NCBI GenBank assembly: GCA_016748015.1
Contig: JAAOMT010000508.1
Location: 9,659 to 39,727, forward strand
Source of the DNA: Geosiphon pyriformis
Lineage: Eukaryota; Glomeromycota; Glomeromycetes; Archaeosporales; Geosiphonaceae
DNA: 30,069 nucleotides
Reading direction: 5' to 3'
A program made the position numbers and the translations under genes. Shown here one piece after another: positions 1 to 9,627 of the stretch; within the stretch, counting starts at the first letter, position 1; each line of letters opens with the position of its first letter. The notes beneath the pieces are model-generated. The model was not told the origin of the DNA and did no database searches. It was given only the letters and a program-made list of their open reading frames with translations.

Positions 1-457
1 AATATTTTTATTATTATTGTATTTTAAAATTTTTAAAAAACAGTTTTTTTAAAGTTAATTATATTTAGAAAATATTATAAAACCAATTAAAGTTAAATAT
101 ATTATTATTAAGTATTTTATAAGATAATAATTAAGAATTCTAATTGATTATAAGCCTAAAAACATATTTGGTAAAATTTTTTATAAAAATTAAGATCAAT
201 AATACTTGATTTATCTATTTTTTTAATAAAAATATTATAATATTACAATACAATTAGTTAATATTACAATATAATTAGTTAATATTAAAGCTATAATATA
301 TTAATTTTAATACAAAATTTAAAAAATTTGAAAAAAATTGATTGTATACTAAAACATTTAATAATTGTGTACTTAATTTAGTTCATTAAGAACCAAATAT
401 TTATTAATTATTTAATATTTTGGTATTAAGTTTGTTATATTGTTTATATAATAATAA
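1..457. other. AT-rich flank, no gene seen
   Basis: Extremely A+T-rich DNA with short repeated words such as the twice-occurring TTAATATTACAATA block near 236-285. I see no coding frame, RNA gene or transposon end. It ends at the T-run that marks the 3' end of the neighbouring LINE. Confidence 0.6.
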
Positions 458-472
458 TTTTTTTTTTTTTTT
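458..472 (-). other. LINE copy 1 poly(A) tail
   Basis: Fifteen T on the plus strand, so A15 at the 3' end of the minus-strand LINE, about 120 bp after the ORF2 stop. This is the usual mark of target-primed reverse transcription. Confidence 0.65.
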
Positions 473-592
473 ATATTTAATGAGTGAAGTCCAAACGCAA
501 CTTAGAATTATACATCAAAGAAATGATCTAAACTAAGCATGAATCATGCACTTTCTACACGTAACCAGCCACTTGAGCCAGTCAGGACAACA

Positions 593-1006
593 CTACATAT
601 CTATATTAACAGAAATTGAGTCACCAATAGCTGAGAAAAACAAACAAGATTTGCAAAAACCAAAACGAACGCCAAAAGCTTCAGCAATACCAAGCAATTT
701 AATCACACCACCTGAGAATCTCAAAACTAAACCAGAAACAGCCTCCCGAAACCATCCACTGAAAACAAAACCCTTGTAAAGAGCTGAGGACACCAAGAAA
801 TCTGAAGCACAGGTCAACAACAGCTGCAATACATTAGAAGAAGAGAGGGAAAAACCAGAAATTGCCTTCCAAGAAGACATACAGGATTCCAAAATCCAAC
901 GACGAGCTGAATCATCAATTACACAAGAAAACACATGACCAGATACTTCTACCTCACCACAATACAGACACAGAACACTCAGATAACATCTATTATAAAT
1001 GCACTT
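593..1006 (-). pseudogene. LINE ORF2 C-terminus with zinc knuckle
   Basis: Last part of LINE ORF2, following the RNase H domain. One TGA just downstream of 1007 separates it from the long RNase H frame; the expected residue is probably Arg (CGA to TGA). The frame is then open to its stop at 593. A Cys-His motif C-X2-C-X7-H-X3-C begins with CLYCGEVEVSDH, a layout typical of the C-terminal knuckle of this LINE type. Near 725-735 the protein jumps from FREAV to SGLV. Compared with the family as I know it, about 50 residues seem missing there, so an internal deletion is likely. Family assignment is firm; the deletion is inference from memory. Confidence 0.7.
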
Positions 1007-2215
1007 TCATATAGCCATGGGAAGCTGATAGTGCAAAGCCTTCATTAAGTAAGTACGAACGTCAGTGGTGCACCTGCTGGTGAAACCTGTTGCCATATGC
1101 GAATCAGAATGCCAAATCCTGGAAAAACTAGGCCAATCAATATCCAAGTGCAAATTTCTAGGTAGAAACCCAGAACTGGAACCGACCTCCCAATGCGCCC
1201 AACAAACAGCACAAAAAATATCTCGAACAAAGTGTCTAAAATTACCAGACACAATACCATTATTCACCAACAAAAAACGTTCATCAACACGAGAAGTTAG
1301 AAACCAATTATAGAGAGTCACAGCATCAGTGATGTTGTCAGCTCGATCATTTCCCGATACACCAGAGTGACCCTTAACCTTGTGCCAGCTAACTCTTAAA
1401 TTCTTACTGCAAATAACATTTCCAATATGCCGGCACTTGACCCAGCACCGATTGTGAAAGTCAGAATACACCAAGTCAACCTCTGACATGCAAGCATCCA
1501 AGGCGGCCTGACTGTCTGAAAACAAACAAACAGAGCAAGCCACAGGTACACACTCCAGAGCCAATGCTATAGCCTGCAATTCTGCCAAAGGAGATGACAC
1601 CGAACTCTGAACACTGATACTCAAACCCAAGTTAATGTTCTCAAAAAAGGCAGCAGCCCCAGCCTTACACCCAATCATGCCCAAATTTTTTAATGACCCA
1701 TCCGTATACACAGACAAACTATCAGCATCAACCTGAGAGAGACAATCACATACAGACACAAAATCATCAGAACCACAAATGTTTATAGGACCAATACCAA
1801 CCAAAACCGAGGGAGAAGAATGGGAGGCCACAAGAAACTTGACTGAATGTTCGAACCACTCAGGGACTGGATTACAAGGATCCAGTCTTTTCCATTGCTT
1901 AAAGGTGAGCCAGCTAAAGACATTACCATGGTGATTCCGAAGCTGGTCCACAAAGACAACACCATAATGCCGAAAAGATGGCAAAAACCTGAAAAACAAA
2001 GACTCACCAAGAACAACAGACATAAGAACCCCACTGCAAAACTGGAAAGCACTGGCCAAAGAACCACCCAAAGACAGCTTGCAGTCAAGAAGAATGGAAA
2101 CCACACCAGCCAAGAAATTATAAGAAACACTAACACAAATGCGAGTAGGAGAGATCAAGGGATGAATAGGCTGCCAGCACAGAACTTGCAAGTCATGAGA
2201 TCTGTGACTGAACAT
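1007..2215 (-). CDS. LINE ORF2 fragment: RNase H domain (open 402-codon segment)
   Basis: The longest open stretch of LINE ORF2. It encodes the region after the RT thumb and a complete type-I RNase H domain, which removes RNA from the RNA:DNA hybrid during retrotransposition. Catalytic acids are visible in order: Asp in SVYTDGS, Glu in LAELQAIALALE, Asp in LFSDSQAALD, and a late Asp in HKVKGHSGVSGNDRAD. All four are intact. The Met at 2215 is internal; the true frame comes from upstream through 2216-2467, where stops break it, and originally joined the RT across what is now the solo LTR. It ends in a TGA in frame with the zinc-knuckle tail. It may be predicted as a free-standing gene, but I read it as an ORF2 remnant. 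Confidence 0.8.
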   Translation of the reverse strand: MFSHRSHDLQVLCWQPIHPLISPTRICVSVSYNFLAGVVSILLDCKLSLGGSLASAFQFCSGVLMSVVLGESLFFRFLPSFRHYGVVFVDQLRNHHGNVFSWLTFKQWKRLDPCNPVPEWFEHSVKFLVASHSSPSVLVGIGPINICGSDDFVSVCDCLSQVDADSLSVYTDGSLKNLGMIGCKAGAAAFFENINLGLSISVQSSVSSPLAELQAIALALECVPVACSVCLFSDSQAALDACMSEVDLVYSDFHNRCWVKCRHIGNVICSKNLRVSWHKVKGHSGVSGNDRADNITDAVTLYNWFLTSRVDERFLLVNNGIVSGNFRHFVRDIFCAVCWAHWEVGSSSGFLPRNLHLDIDWPSFSRIWHSDSHMATGFTSRCTTDVRTYLMKALHYQLPMAI

Positions 2216-2467
2216 ACACCCTAAAATCCCGATAGAGTTTGTGAAACTGATAAGTGAAGCAATCTTACTTTCTGACTGACACTGTAAAAAGGACTTTAAA
2301 CCATAAAAGGAAGGATAATAGATTGTATCACTAGGAAAATTCTACAGGAGACCAGATTTAAGTTTCAAACATTTGCGAACCAAAGCGTCTCATTTGTTGC
2401 ACATGCCAACAGGAACCAAGCTAAACTGCATTCTGTAGCTGATTATAAGATGAAGGACCATCAACAC
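2216..2467 (-). pseudogene. LINE ORF2, piece between RT and RNase H
   Basis: Degraded continuation of ORF2 between the solo LTR and the open RNase H segment. In the minus-strand frames, short blocks such as FYGLKSFLQCQSESKIASL are recognisable LINE sequence, interrupted by TAG/TAA stops. The ACAC next to the LTR (2464-2467) is one copy of the LTR's target-site duplication. Confidence 0.6.
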
Positions 2468-2673
2468 TGTTACCAGTAGAATTTTAGCTATTAATTAGCA
2501 TGAAATTACCCTTATAATTCTTATAATTCATTAGTATATTAATATTATTTCAGATTATTATTTATTATTTAATCAATTATCACATATCACAATTCAATTA
2601 AAATAATCTAATTAGTATAACAGAAAGTAAGATGATCAAATTATACAATATCCTGAACTTTGTAACATTCAAA

Positions 2674-2830
2674 AATTCGCCGAAATTTACAGAAATTCGC
2701 CGAAATTTATAAGAAATTCGCCGAAATTTACAGAAATTTACCGAAATTATGAATAGTTCACCCAAATTAATCAATAGTTCAGCAAAATAACTTGTAGTTC
2801 ATCAAAATGTATCTTTAGTTTGCTGGAATT
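2674..2830 (+). repeat. U3 tandem repeats of the LTR (about 20-bp units)
   Basis: About eight degenerate units of 20-23 bp, each around the core TTCGCCGAAAT, upstream of the LTR TATA box. The first three units are near identical and the later ones decay (TTCACCCAAAT, TTCAGCAAAAT, TTCATCAAAAT). Position suggests promoter or enhancer repeats; function is inference. Confidence 0.7.
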
Positions 2831-2880
2831 TGGGCAAAGAAAAAAAGTGCAAGTTTATAAACTAGTACTACAACAAGTTG

Positions 2881-2887
2881 TATAAAA
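2881..2887 (+). promoter_or_regulatory. TATA box of the solo LTR
   Basis: TATAAAA followed by GAAGAGC lies about 50 bp after the U3 repeats. The same word and neighbours recur in the other LTRs at 17729 and 26620, consistent with the element promoter. Confidence 0.5.
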
Positions 2888-3479
2888 GAAGAGCTTTTCT
2901 CTTCTGGAAAATGTATCTTACTTTAGATTTATCTCTTAAAACCGTTCCTATACACACAAAAAGAAATAAATATCAAATAATTCAAAAAACCAAATTCTTT
3001 AATTATTGTACTTGGAAAAATCCCCAAAACTCAACTAACATTTTGAAATTGATTAGCTACCAATTTCAGTAAACTGTTAGTGACTCCAGGCCTGAATAGA
3101 AAATGTTTCTCTTGACAAAATTCTATTTCTTTTACATTTCTTTTATTTTTCTTTTCTTTTTTTATTACAATCATTAGGGTAGTCTACAGACAAAATTCCT
3201 GTAGAAGAGTTGACTTTCACAGCAAAGTAACTATACATTTTAGTGAGCTTCCAAACGAGCAATTCCTGGGAAAGAGTTAACGTTTACTACAACATAACTA
3301 CATAAAGTAACTGGCAAGGAATTGGTCATTCCACTTATAAGCCCAGCAGTTCAAATTATAGAAGATAATTTGAAGATAAATTCAGTTATTGGAGGTTTAA
3401 CCACATCCAGAAAACGTGAATTCACAACAAACAGGCATCAACAACATTTAAGAAAAGAGACCAAAAACCTCCGGTAACA

Positions 3480-4503
3480 ACACCAAATACAAAAATTGCT
3501 TATCTGAAACTGCCTTTCTCAAGACCAGATTAGTGAAAAAATGAACATCTGAATTTGCTTTAGCCAAACTGGGCTTCGAAAAACCCTCAGTCGAGAGAAA
3601 AATACCCAAGTACCAATGAGATTCACCCCTTTTGGCAATAGAGATTGGTAAGCCACTGATGGAGAGAAAAGGATTGCTGACCTTACTATTGATAGGAATG
3701 GCCACTGTCTTGTCATTATTAATTGAAATATCATTAATATGAAAAAATTTGCCAGTTACATTAAGAATATGTTGAGTAGCACTTTGACTGCTACCAACCC
3801 AGATTGTATCATTGACAAAAGCACCAGCAGCAAAAAAAGAAGATAGTCCAGCCTGAGATTCGATACGACCACTTTTAGACACAAAATGAGAGTTCAACCT
3901 ATACCCATACACACTTCCTTGATGCTTGACTTCACACAATAGAGGGTCATAAAATATATGCCACAGAAGTGGGGAAAAAATCTCTCCTTGATCCAAACCA
4001 TCATGCACATGATAGCCATCCGTCAAACTGAAATCTGTTATCACATAGTTGGTGCGATTTTTATGAATACTGCCAAAAAACCGAATAAATTTGCTGCACA
4101 TCTTAATTCTGACCAAACTCTTCTTGAGGTGTTCCCAGCCAACCGAATTGTAAGCTTTTTGCATGTTCTACAAAACCAACCAGAGCTCTCAGTTTTTCTC
4201 CAGAGTGTTTTCAATAACTGAACCAATAGCAAAAATGGGTGACTGAGTTGCTGTACTCTTTAAAACTGAAAAATTGTTACCACGTAAGATATTATGAGAG
4301 CTGCAAGCCAGTGAGATCCTGTCCAACAGAATCTTGGAGAGAATTTTGTGGGCAGTCTTGATCAAAGCAATAGGATGAGTATTCATGAGAACACCTTTCC
4401 ACTCATAGGGCTTGGGAATCATTGAAACCCAAGTCTTTTTCCAAGGACCAGGTATTAATTCACAAGATAGACAAGAATTCAACAGGACCAGAAGCAAACC
4501 CAA
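3480..4503 (-). pseudogene. LINE ORF2 reverse transcriptase core
   Basis: RT palm and fingers of LINE ORF2. The minus-strand frame runs from MIPKPYEWKGVLMNTHPIAL (fingers) through DMxKAYDSVGW-like NMQKAYNSVGWEHL, then GLDQGEIFSPLLWHIFYDPL, to the active-site block GAFVNDTIWV. The expected FVDD is FVND here: AAT at 3813-3811, a G-to-A change that removes a catalytic metal-binding Asp. Two in-frame stops lie around 4165-4190 (after LEKN and before NMQKAY). The frame enters the solo LTR at 3479, so the annotated stop at 3448 is LTR sequence. The second LINE copy keeps FVDD. Confidence 0.82.
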
Positions 4504-5388
4504 AACTGACTTATCATAATGTTTCTATAGTTCATTAGAAATATCCGAAAAACCAGTGGCTTTGCCATCAAGCAGATTAGAGACCACATGATGCAACTCA
4601 TCAAAATTAATCACACACATCACCCCAGAGAAAGCCTCATCAAAAACGTAGTCCAAAGGTCAATACTGATGAGACCAAGCATTAGAAATATTATCAACCA
4701 CCAACCACTTCCTGGTCCATCTTTCCATAATATTGTCAATGTTAGATTTTATCAAATCAGACTCAAGAATTAACTTGTTGCCCATGACCAAATGATCTAA
4801 AACCACCTTGTGGAAGGGTCATTCCAGCATGCTTCTGATCATATGACTTTTATTCACCTCAAAATTCTCCATTCTCTTATCTATAGCAGACCTGATGTTT
4901 GCTTTTTTAACTCTCAAAGATTCAGCAAGCTTGAATGCATGATAAGATCTCCTAGCACCAAAGAGAGCAGAACAAACAACATCAGTGCCAGCACCAGAAT
5001 CTACTAAACCCTGCACAACTGAAGCCCTAACATTGTCCAAAAAAACCCAATGTCCCATAAAAGACTCAAAATTTGCAACACACTCCTCACATAAGGCCTT
5101 GACAATCTTGAAAACCAAAAGCTCCAATTTGTGAAATCTCAAAGATTTCTTGGTGAAAACATTATCGAAGCCTTTGAACCACTTTTTTTTAAACACTTCA
5201 CTAGCTGAAAGAACCAATATCTTGTAAACAATGTTCTACATTGTATCCAAGTCTGAAAACCACGCAGAAGTGGCAAATTCATCTGAGAACATCGTAGTGT
5301 TGACCAACATGGCATTTTTAAAATTGTTCTATCTAATCCCATCAGCATCCTTAAAATCGAACTTCCAATGATCCTTGTTTGCCTGTTT
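4504..5388 (-). pseudogene. LINE ORF2 linker between endonuclease and RT
   Basis: Connects the APE domain to the RT. The best open part is 5217-4819, with a basic helical stretch (FKKKWFKGFDNVFTKKSLRF) typical of this LINE family, followed by segments such as PFHKVVLDHLVMGNKLILES and FDELHHVVSNLLDGKATGFS broken by stops. The latter is the usual lead-in to RT. The frame changes near 5200-5380, so at least one indel is present. No catalytic motif is expected here. Confidence 0.65.
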
Positions 5389-6123
5389 TCAAAGAAAATT
5401 CAACTGCATATCCAAAAGCCCACCCAAGCCTATGGACACAGAAAAAGCCCAGTAATCTGTGTCATAATGTTCACCAACATCCAAAACATTACGATATATG
5501 ATTGCATTGACCAGACTTGAGGAAACAAACACATAATCAATAGTCTTCTTCACATCTTTTGAATTTTTCCATGTAGGACTTTTCACAACTGGACTACCTA
5601 ACAGAGAGTTGACTAGCCCCAAATTGAGGCACTTCTTAAAACTTGCACTTTTACGCAAACCATCTTCATTGAAATCACCCCCAAGAATGACAAAAGAAAA
5701 TTCATTAACAGCCTTTGCAATGAGAGAGTTAATCTCACCAGCCTGAAAAAACCGAACCACTGATGAAGTGTCTACATAAAGCCCTAAAATTGATACCGAA
5801 AGTTTATTCTTGAACAGCAACTTGATAGATAGAAGCCAGCCAGGCACCTCAGAAACCTTGCACACATGTCTCGCCAAAGAAGAATTCATGGCAATTACAA
5901 CACCAACAGCCAGATAACCAGAATCCAAGCCAGAGGTAAATACTCTTATACCATCAAATTTGTTGACAATTTAGGGGCAAACCCTCCCTTTTAACTTTGT
6001 TTCTGTAAAAATTGAAATCAAATTGTTCATGTTATTGTGCCAATAAATAATGTCATCCTGTTTCGCAGGATTGGTCATTCCTTTAATATTGCATATGGCG
6101 ACCTTCCAAATGAGCTCACTCAT
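5389..6123 (-). pseudogene. LINE ORF2 start: APE-type endonuclease domain
   Basis: N-terminal endonuclease/exonuclease/phosphatase domain that nicks the target to prime reverse transcription. Start ATG at 6123, inside an ATGA overlapping the ORF1 stop. Motifs in order: FTETKLKG (metal-binding Glu), VILGGDFNEDG (the GDFN motif), TWKNSKDVKKTIDYVFVSSS (IDYVFVS) and a final HYDTDYWAFSV where SDH or TDH is usual, so the catalytic His appears changed to Tyr. One in-frame TAA lies near 5972, after GRVCP. From 5928 to 5389 the frame is open for 179 codons. Family assignment is secure from motif order and context. Confidence 0.8.
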
Positions 6124-7916
6124 TGAGAAGAGAGTTGAGAGTTTGCACCGCCAGCCAAAACTGAACTTTCAAAACGAGCAGACAAGCTTAACACAGATTT
6201 GGAGAGTCTCTCCAACATATTTTCTAACCTAGTAACTTGGGGAATACCGATGAGTCCACAATCGCAGCAGTCTCCTTACTAGTGGTCTTACTCAAAGCCA
6301 TTTCCATTACTATATCACCCTCCGGATTCTATGATGGGGGGGTCACCAGCAGCTAACATCCAGGGCTAGACTGGGAAACTGCCGGCATGAGTGAATCCAA
6401 CCTCTTAGCCAACTCACCAATTTGTCCCGCGAGGCTAACAAGACTGCTTTCAATACTGGCTAGACATTTTTCCAATTTATCTACAATGGTAGGAAGAGAT
6501 TCACCATTAATAATGGAACCAAATTGTGACTTGCTACCAGAGGGGGGAGAAGCACCAACAACTGACACCCAAGTTTTTACCACCAAATGCCAGGAGACAG
6601 GAGATGGGAGCAGATTTCTTCACGTAAATCCTCACCAGTTTGAGCTGGTCCTGAGCCAAAAGGGCAGCCCTTCTGCCATTCAGAACTGTAGCATCTTTGA
6701 CAAACCTACAACTAAGAAACATATGACCAAAATTCTTGCAAACCGCACATGATGCCAAAGAAAAATGAGACCAGTGGAGACCAACATTCTTTATAACTGA
6801 AGTTACTGCCATTGTATTAACCAGATCCAATTCAGAACCAAAACACACAGAGGCACAATGGGCACGAAAATAATTCAAGGGATTGTGATTAATGAAACAA
6901 GTTTTCTTACTGATAGAACCAATAAAGTCTCACAAATCATGAGCTGTGGTTTCCACAGGGAAAATATGTAGCAAAGCCCTAAAACTATCCCTGGCATCTC
7001 ATAATTGTTTGTCAATATCAGTCCTGGCCACATGAACTGCATCTTTTCCAATGAGGATGGACCACTTAGAGGCCAATAAATCAGCTTGTGTTTGATCTTC
7101 TAATTCGACAATTACCTTCTGCCACAAACCCACCAACTGCATTTTGATCATCTTAATCTTCCCAAATTCAGACACCACAACATGCACAGCCTCCACAGAA
7201 GTTTCCACTAGAATTTTCTTTAACACAATAGTTCGATTCATACAATTGTCACCAGGGCACTTAAGATTGGTGTTTACCATAATACCACGATCATTTGCTA
7301 TTTTTGCCGCCACTATCATCGCCTTTTCAGAAGTGAAAAATGCCCGAATAATACCACTAAATTTTGAGGGGATAGAGATTCTCCCAAAACCATTCACACC
7401 AGAAAAAATTTTTCTGACATAAGCCAATTTCTCTTGAGATGACTTGCCAGCAACCACTCTAAGATCAATATCTAGAGCAAAAGATTTCCTGACCGAGACC
7501 TGCACCATATGTTTGAGAGAAAGAAATGAAGGGAGAGAGAATGACCCATCCAAAATATCATCATCATCATCATTTTCCATGCCAAAGTTAATAGTGCCAA
7601 GAGGCTTCCCAAGAGTATGCTTGGTAACAATTCTTTTAGGACCCTTAGACATCATATTAGTATCAACACCACCAGACTCTTCTCCACTTTCTTGCCTGAA
7701 GCTAGTTTCTTCCATTAGACATTCTTTCTCCATATTAATGCTATTGGACTCAGTGGTATCACCAGTTTTTGAACCCCATAAACGACTATTCTAAACCTTA
7801 GTATTAACAACCTTATCATCAGAACTATCTTCTAGAGCACCACCTCTTCTCTTCTTCTTTGGAAGAACAGATTTAAAGCCATCATTAGAGCCAGAAACTT
7901 TAGTAGTCTTTTTCAT
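6120..7916 (-). pseudogene. LINE ORF1 (nucleic-acid-binding protein)
   Basis: First ORF of LINE copy 1. ATG at 7916; the basic N-terminus (KKKRRGG) could serve nuclear import. A TAG at codon 42 (7793-7791) follows; 7733-6999 is open for 244 codons with an acidic DDDDD run and an RRM-like region by position. Stops near 6998 and 6930 come next, then a segment with an intact C-X2-C-X4-H-X4-C knuckle (CAVCKNFGHMFLSC, near 6750). An extra A in an A-run near 6585 and a C7 run near 6340 shift the frame. The C-terminus (LENMLERLSKSVLSLSARFE) looks like a coiled coil. It ends in TGA at 6122-6120 within the ORF2 start. Confidence 0.75.
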
Positions 7917-8060
7917 AACAGCAATATTACAGTCAACAGTGGCTTCGTAGTCAAGAATAAAGAGTTTGGATTTATTATACTGAATTGTGAAAATAACTTC
8001 TTTTTCAAAAAAACTTTTGACTCTTTTTTGGGAATTTTGGACGAAGGAGAGAAAGAAGTT

Positions 8061-8404
8061 TTGTTATTATTATAATAATAATAAAATTGTAAATATGTAT
8101 TTTTTATTATAAAAATTAAAATAAATAATAAGTTATTAAAAATAAATAAATTTTAAAATTAAATATAATTATTAAATATTTGTATTATAATTAATAATTT
8201 ATTTTAAATATTTTTTTATTTATTAATTATTATAAATAAGTTATTGTAATAAACTATAATATTTACCTAAATTTTTTTTCTGTTTTTTTATTATGTTTTT
8301 ATTTTAGTAATAAAGTTGTAATATAATAGTTTAAAAATATATTTATTAATATCATCTTTAATTAGTTTTTTTTGTCTAAAATATTTGATATAAAATTTGT
8401 TAAA
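8061..8404. other. AT-rich spacer between two head-to-head LINE 5' ends
   Basis: About 345 bp of almost pure A/T, with poly-T and (ATT)n-like stretches, between the 5' ends of the two divergent LINE copies. I see no coding frame or transposon boundary beyond the possible TATAATAATAA target-duplication word at 8071. Confidence 0.55.
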
Positions 8405-8548
8405 AAAAACTTTTTTCTTTTCTTTGTTTTAAATTCCCAATAAAGAGTCAAAAAAGTTCTTTGAAAAAAGTTTTTTACCATTTAGTACAATAAATTTAAA
8501 CCATTTTTGCTTAATTATAAGACCACTATTGGCCTTAGTATTGCTGTT

Positions 8549-9486
8549 ATAAAAAAAGTTGTTAAAGATTTTGGTTCAGTCAATGGTTTTAAACCTGTAC
8601 TGTCAAGAAAAAAGAGAAGAGGTGGTACTTTGAAAGATAATGTTAAGACTAAAAAAGTTTTTGCTAAAGTAGTAGATAATTGTTTTTGGTGTTTAAATAT
8701 TAGTAATATTATTAAATTTGATAGTGTTAACATAAAAGAAGAGTGTTTTATTAAAGAGACCAGTTTTAATTATGGAAGTAGAACCACTTTTGATAACAAA
8801 AATGCTGACCAGATGCCAAAAAACTTACATATTAAAACCAAAAAAGTGTTGAAAAAACCATTAAGCAAAATAAATTTTTTAAGTAATAGTGATAATAATA
8901 ATATTCTGTTAGATGTTTTTCTAGATTTCTCTTCTTTTTTGAAAATTTTGGTTAACATTCTGGTTAGGAAATTGTTTGTTTTGAATATTGGCTTGGATAA
9001 GATAATTAAAAATTTCTCTGAAAAAAAACTGGTAACAATTAAAAAATTATTTTTAAAAATCAATAAGTTTGAAAAAATTTTTACTTCCTCAAAATTTGCT
9101 GAGATTATCCAAGCAATATTTACTTTTAAATTAAGCTTGGCTCAAGTATTTGATATGGCTATGAATACAAAAACTGCAGTAAATACCAATCTCAAAAAAT
9201 TTATTAAGCATTCAGATTGGGCTGTAGTTGTAAAAGAAATCTTAATTAAAATGTTAGCTGAGACTGTGCATATTGCACTGTCTGAGTTTGAAATGATTAA
9301 GTTGATCAACATGTAATTAGTAGGGCTGTAACAAAAAGCTGTAATAGAATTTAAACAATCAGATCATGCTAATTTGGTTGTAACTAAATAGTCTGTCTTA
9401 ATTGGAAAAAATGCTATATATGTTGCTAAAGCTAATATGAACAAAAAATCTTAAGATACAAAAAACAATTATAAGACACGGTTATA
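8549..9486 (+). pseudogene. LINE copy 2 ORF1, N-terminal part
   Basis: Aligns residue by residue with ORF1 of copy 1: basic KKRRGG, the block NNNILLDVFLDFSSF where copy 1 has an acidic run, and the end region TVHIALSEFEMIKLINM. The expected ATG is ATA at 8549-8551 (G to A), so it lacks its start; an open frame can be traced from 8507 only by using a TTG. It is open to 9316, where a Gln codon became TAA, followed by more stops (TAA near 9328, TAG near 9389). Asp, Glu and Gly are often replaced by Asn, Lys or Arg, as G-to-A changes would do. The DNA transposon at 9487 cuts it. Confidence 0.7.
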
Positions 9487-9507
9487 CAGTGAACTTTTTT
9501 TATAATC
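9487..9507 (+). repeat. Left terminal inverted repeat
   Basis: CAGTGAACTTTTTTTATAATC, preceded by TA at 9485-9486. It matches the right end at 13280-13300 in inverted orientation, with C/T differences only over the first 18 bases. Confidence 0.65.
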
Positions 9508-9627
9508 ACATTTTTTGGTTAGCACATTTGTGATAACTATAGAGAGATAGAACTATAAAAAATGATTAATATCTTATTACATGATCTATATATTATATGC
9601 ATAATATAATAACCAATTATATATTTT

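Larger units (their letters stand above)
2468..3479 (+). mobile_element. Solo LTR of the element-1 (Ty3-like) family
   Basis: A 1,012-bp LTR starting TGTTACCAG and ending GGTAACA, closely matching the LTRs of the complete element at 17352-18327 and 26243-27217. Exact ACAC flanks at 2464-2467 and 3480-3483 are the target duplication. No internal region is present, so it is a recombination product of a former full element. It lies in the opposite orientation to the host LINE and splits ORF2 after the RT residues FLYLV. It keeps more CpG than the other two LTR copies, notably in the repeats at 2674-2830. Confidence 0.85.
458..8060 (-). mobile_element. LINE (APE / RNase H type), copy 1, near full length
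   Basis: A non-LTR retrotransposon read on the minus strand. In order it has a 5' UTR (about 8060-7917), ORF1 with a CCHC knuckle, and ORF2 with APE-type endonuclease, reverse transcriptase, RNase H and a C-terminal zinc knuckle. It ends in a poly(A) tail (T15 on plus at 458-472). The 5' boundary is where similarity to the second copy starts. TATAATAATAA occurs beside both ends (about 447-457 and 8071-8081) and may be the target duplication, but it is low complexity. A solo LTR (2468-3479) interrupts ORF2. Without it the element is about 6.6 kb. Frames carry several stops and indels and the RT active site is mutated, so this copy is dead. Confidence 0.85.

Noticed and set aside
1847-2224. 125-codon plus-strand ORF opposite the RNase H segment
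   Set aside because: Shadow of the minus-strand ORF2, which has real RNase H motifs; composition is low-complexity Lys/Asn/Gln.
2878-3072. 64-codon ORF beginning at the TATA region of the solo LTR
   Set aside because: It has no ATG start (TTG at 2878) and lies within LTR promoter and leader sequence; not a gene.
3121-3170. T-rich tract in the LTR as a possible LINE or SINE tail
   Set aside because: It is present at the same place in all three LTR copies, so it is part of the LTR.
6387-6752. Plus-strand 121-codon ORF
   Set aside because: Antisense to LINE ORF1 with its zinc knuckle; no motif of its own.
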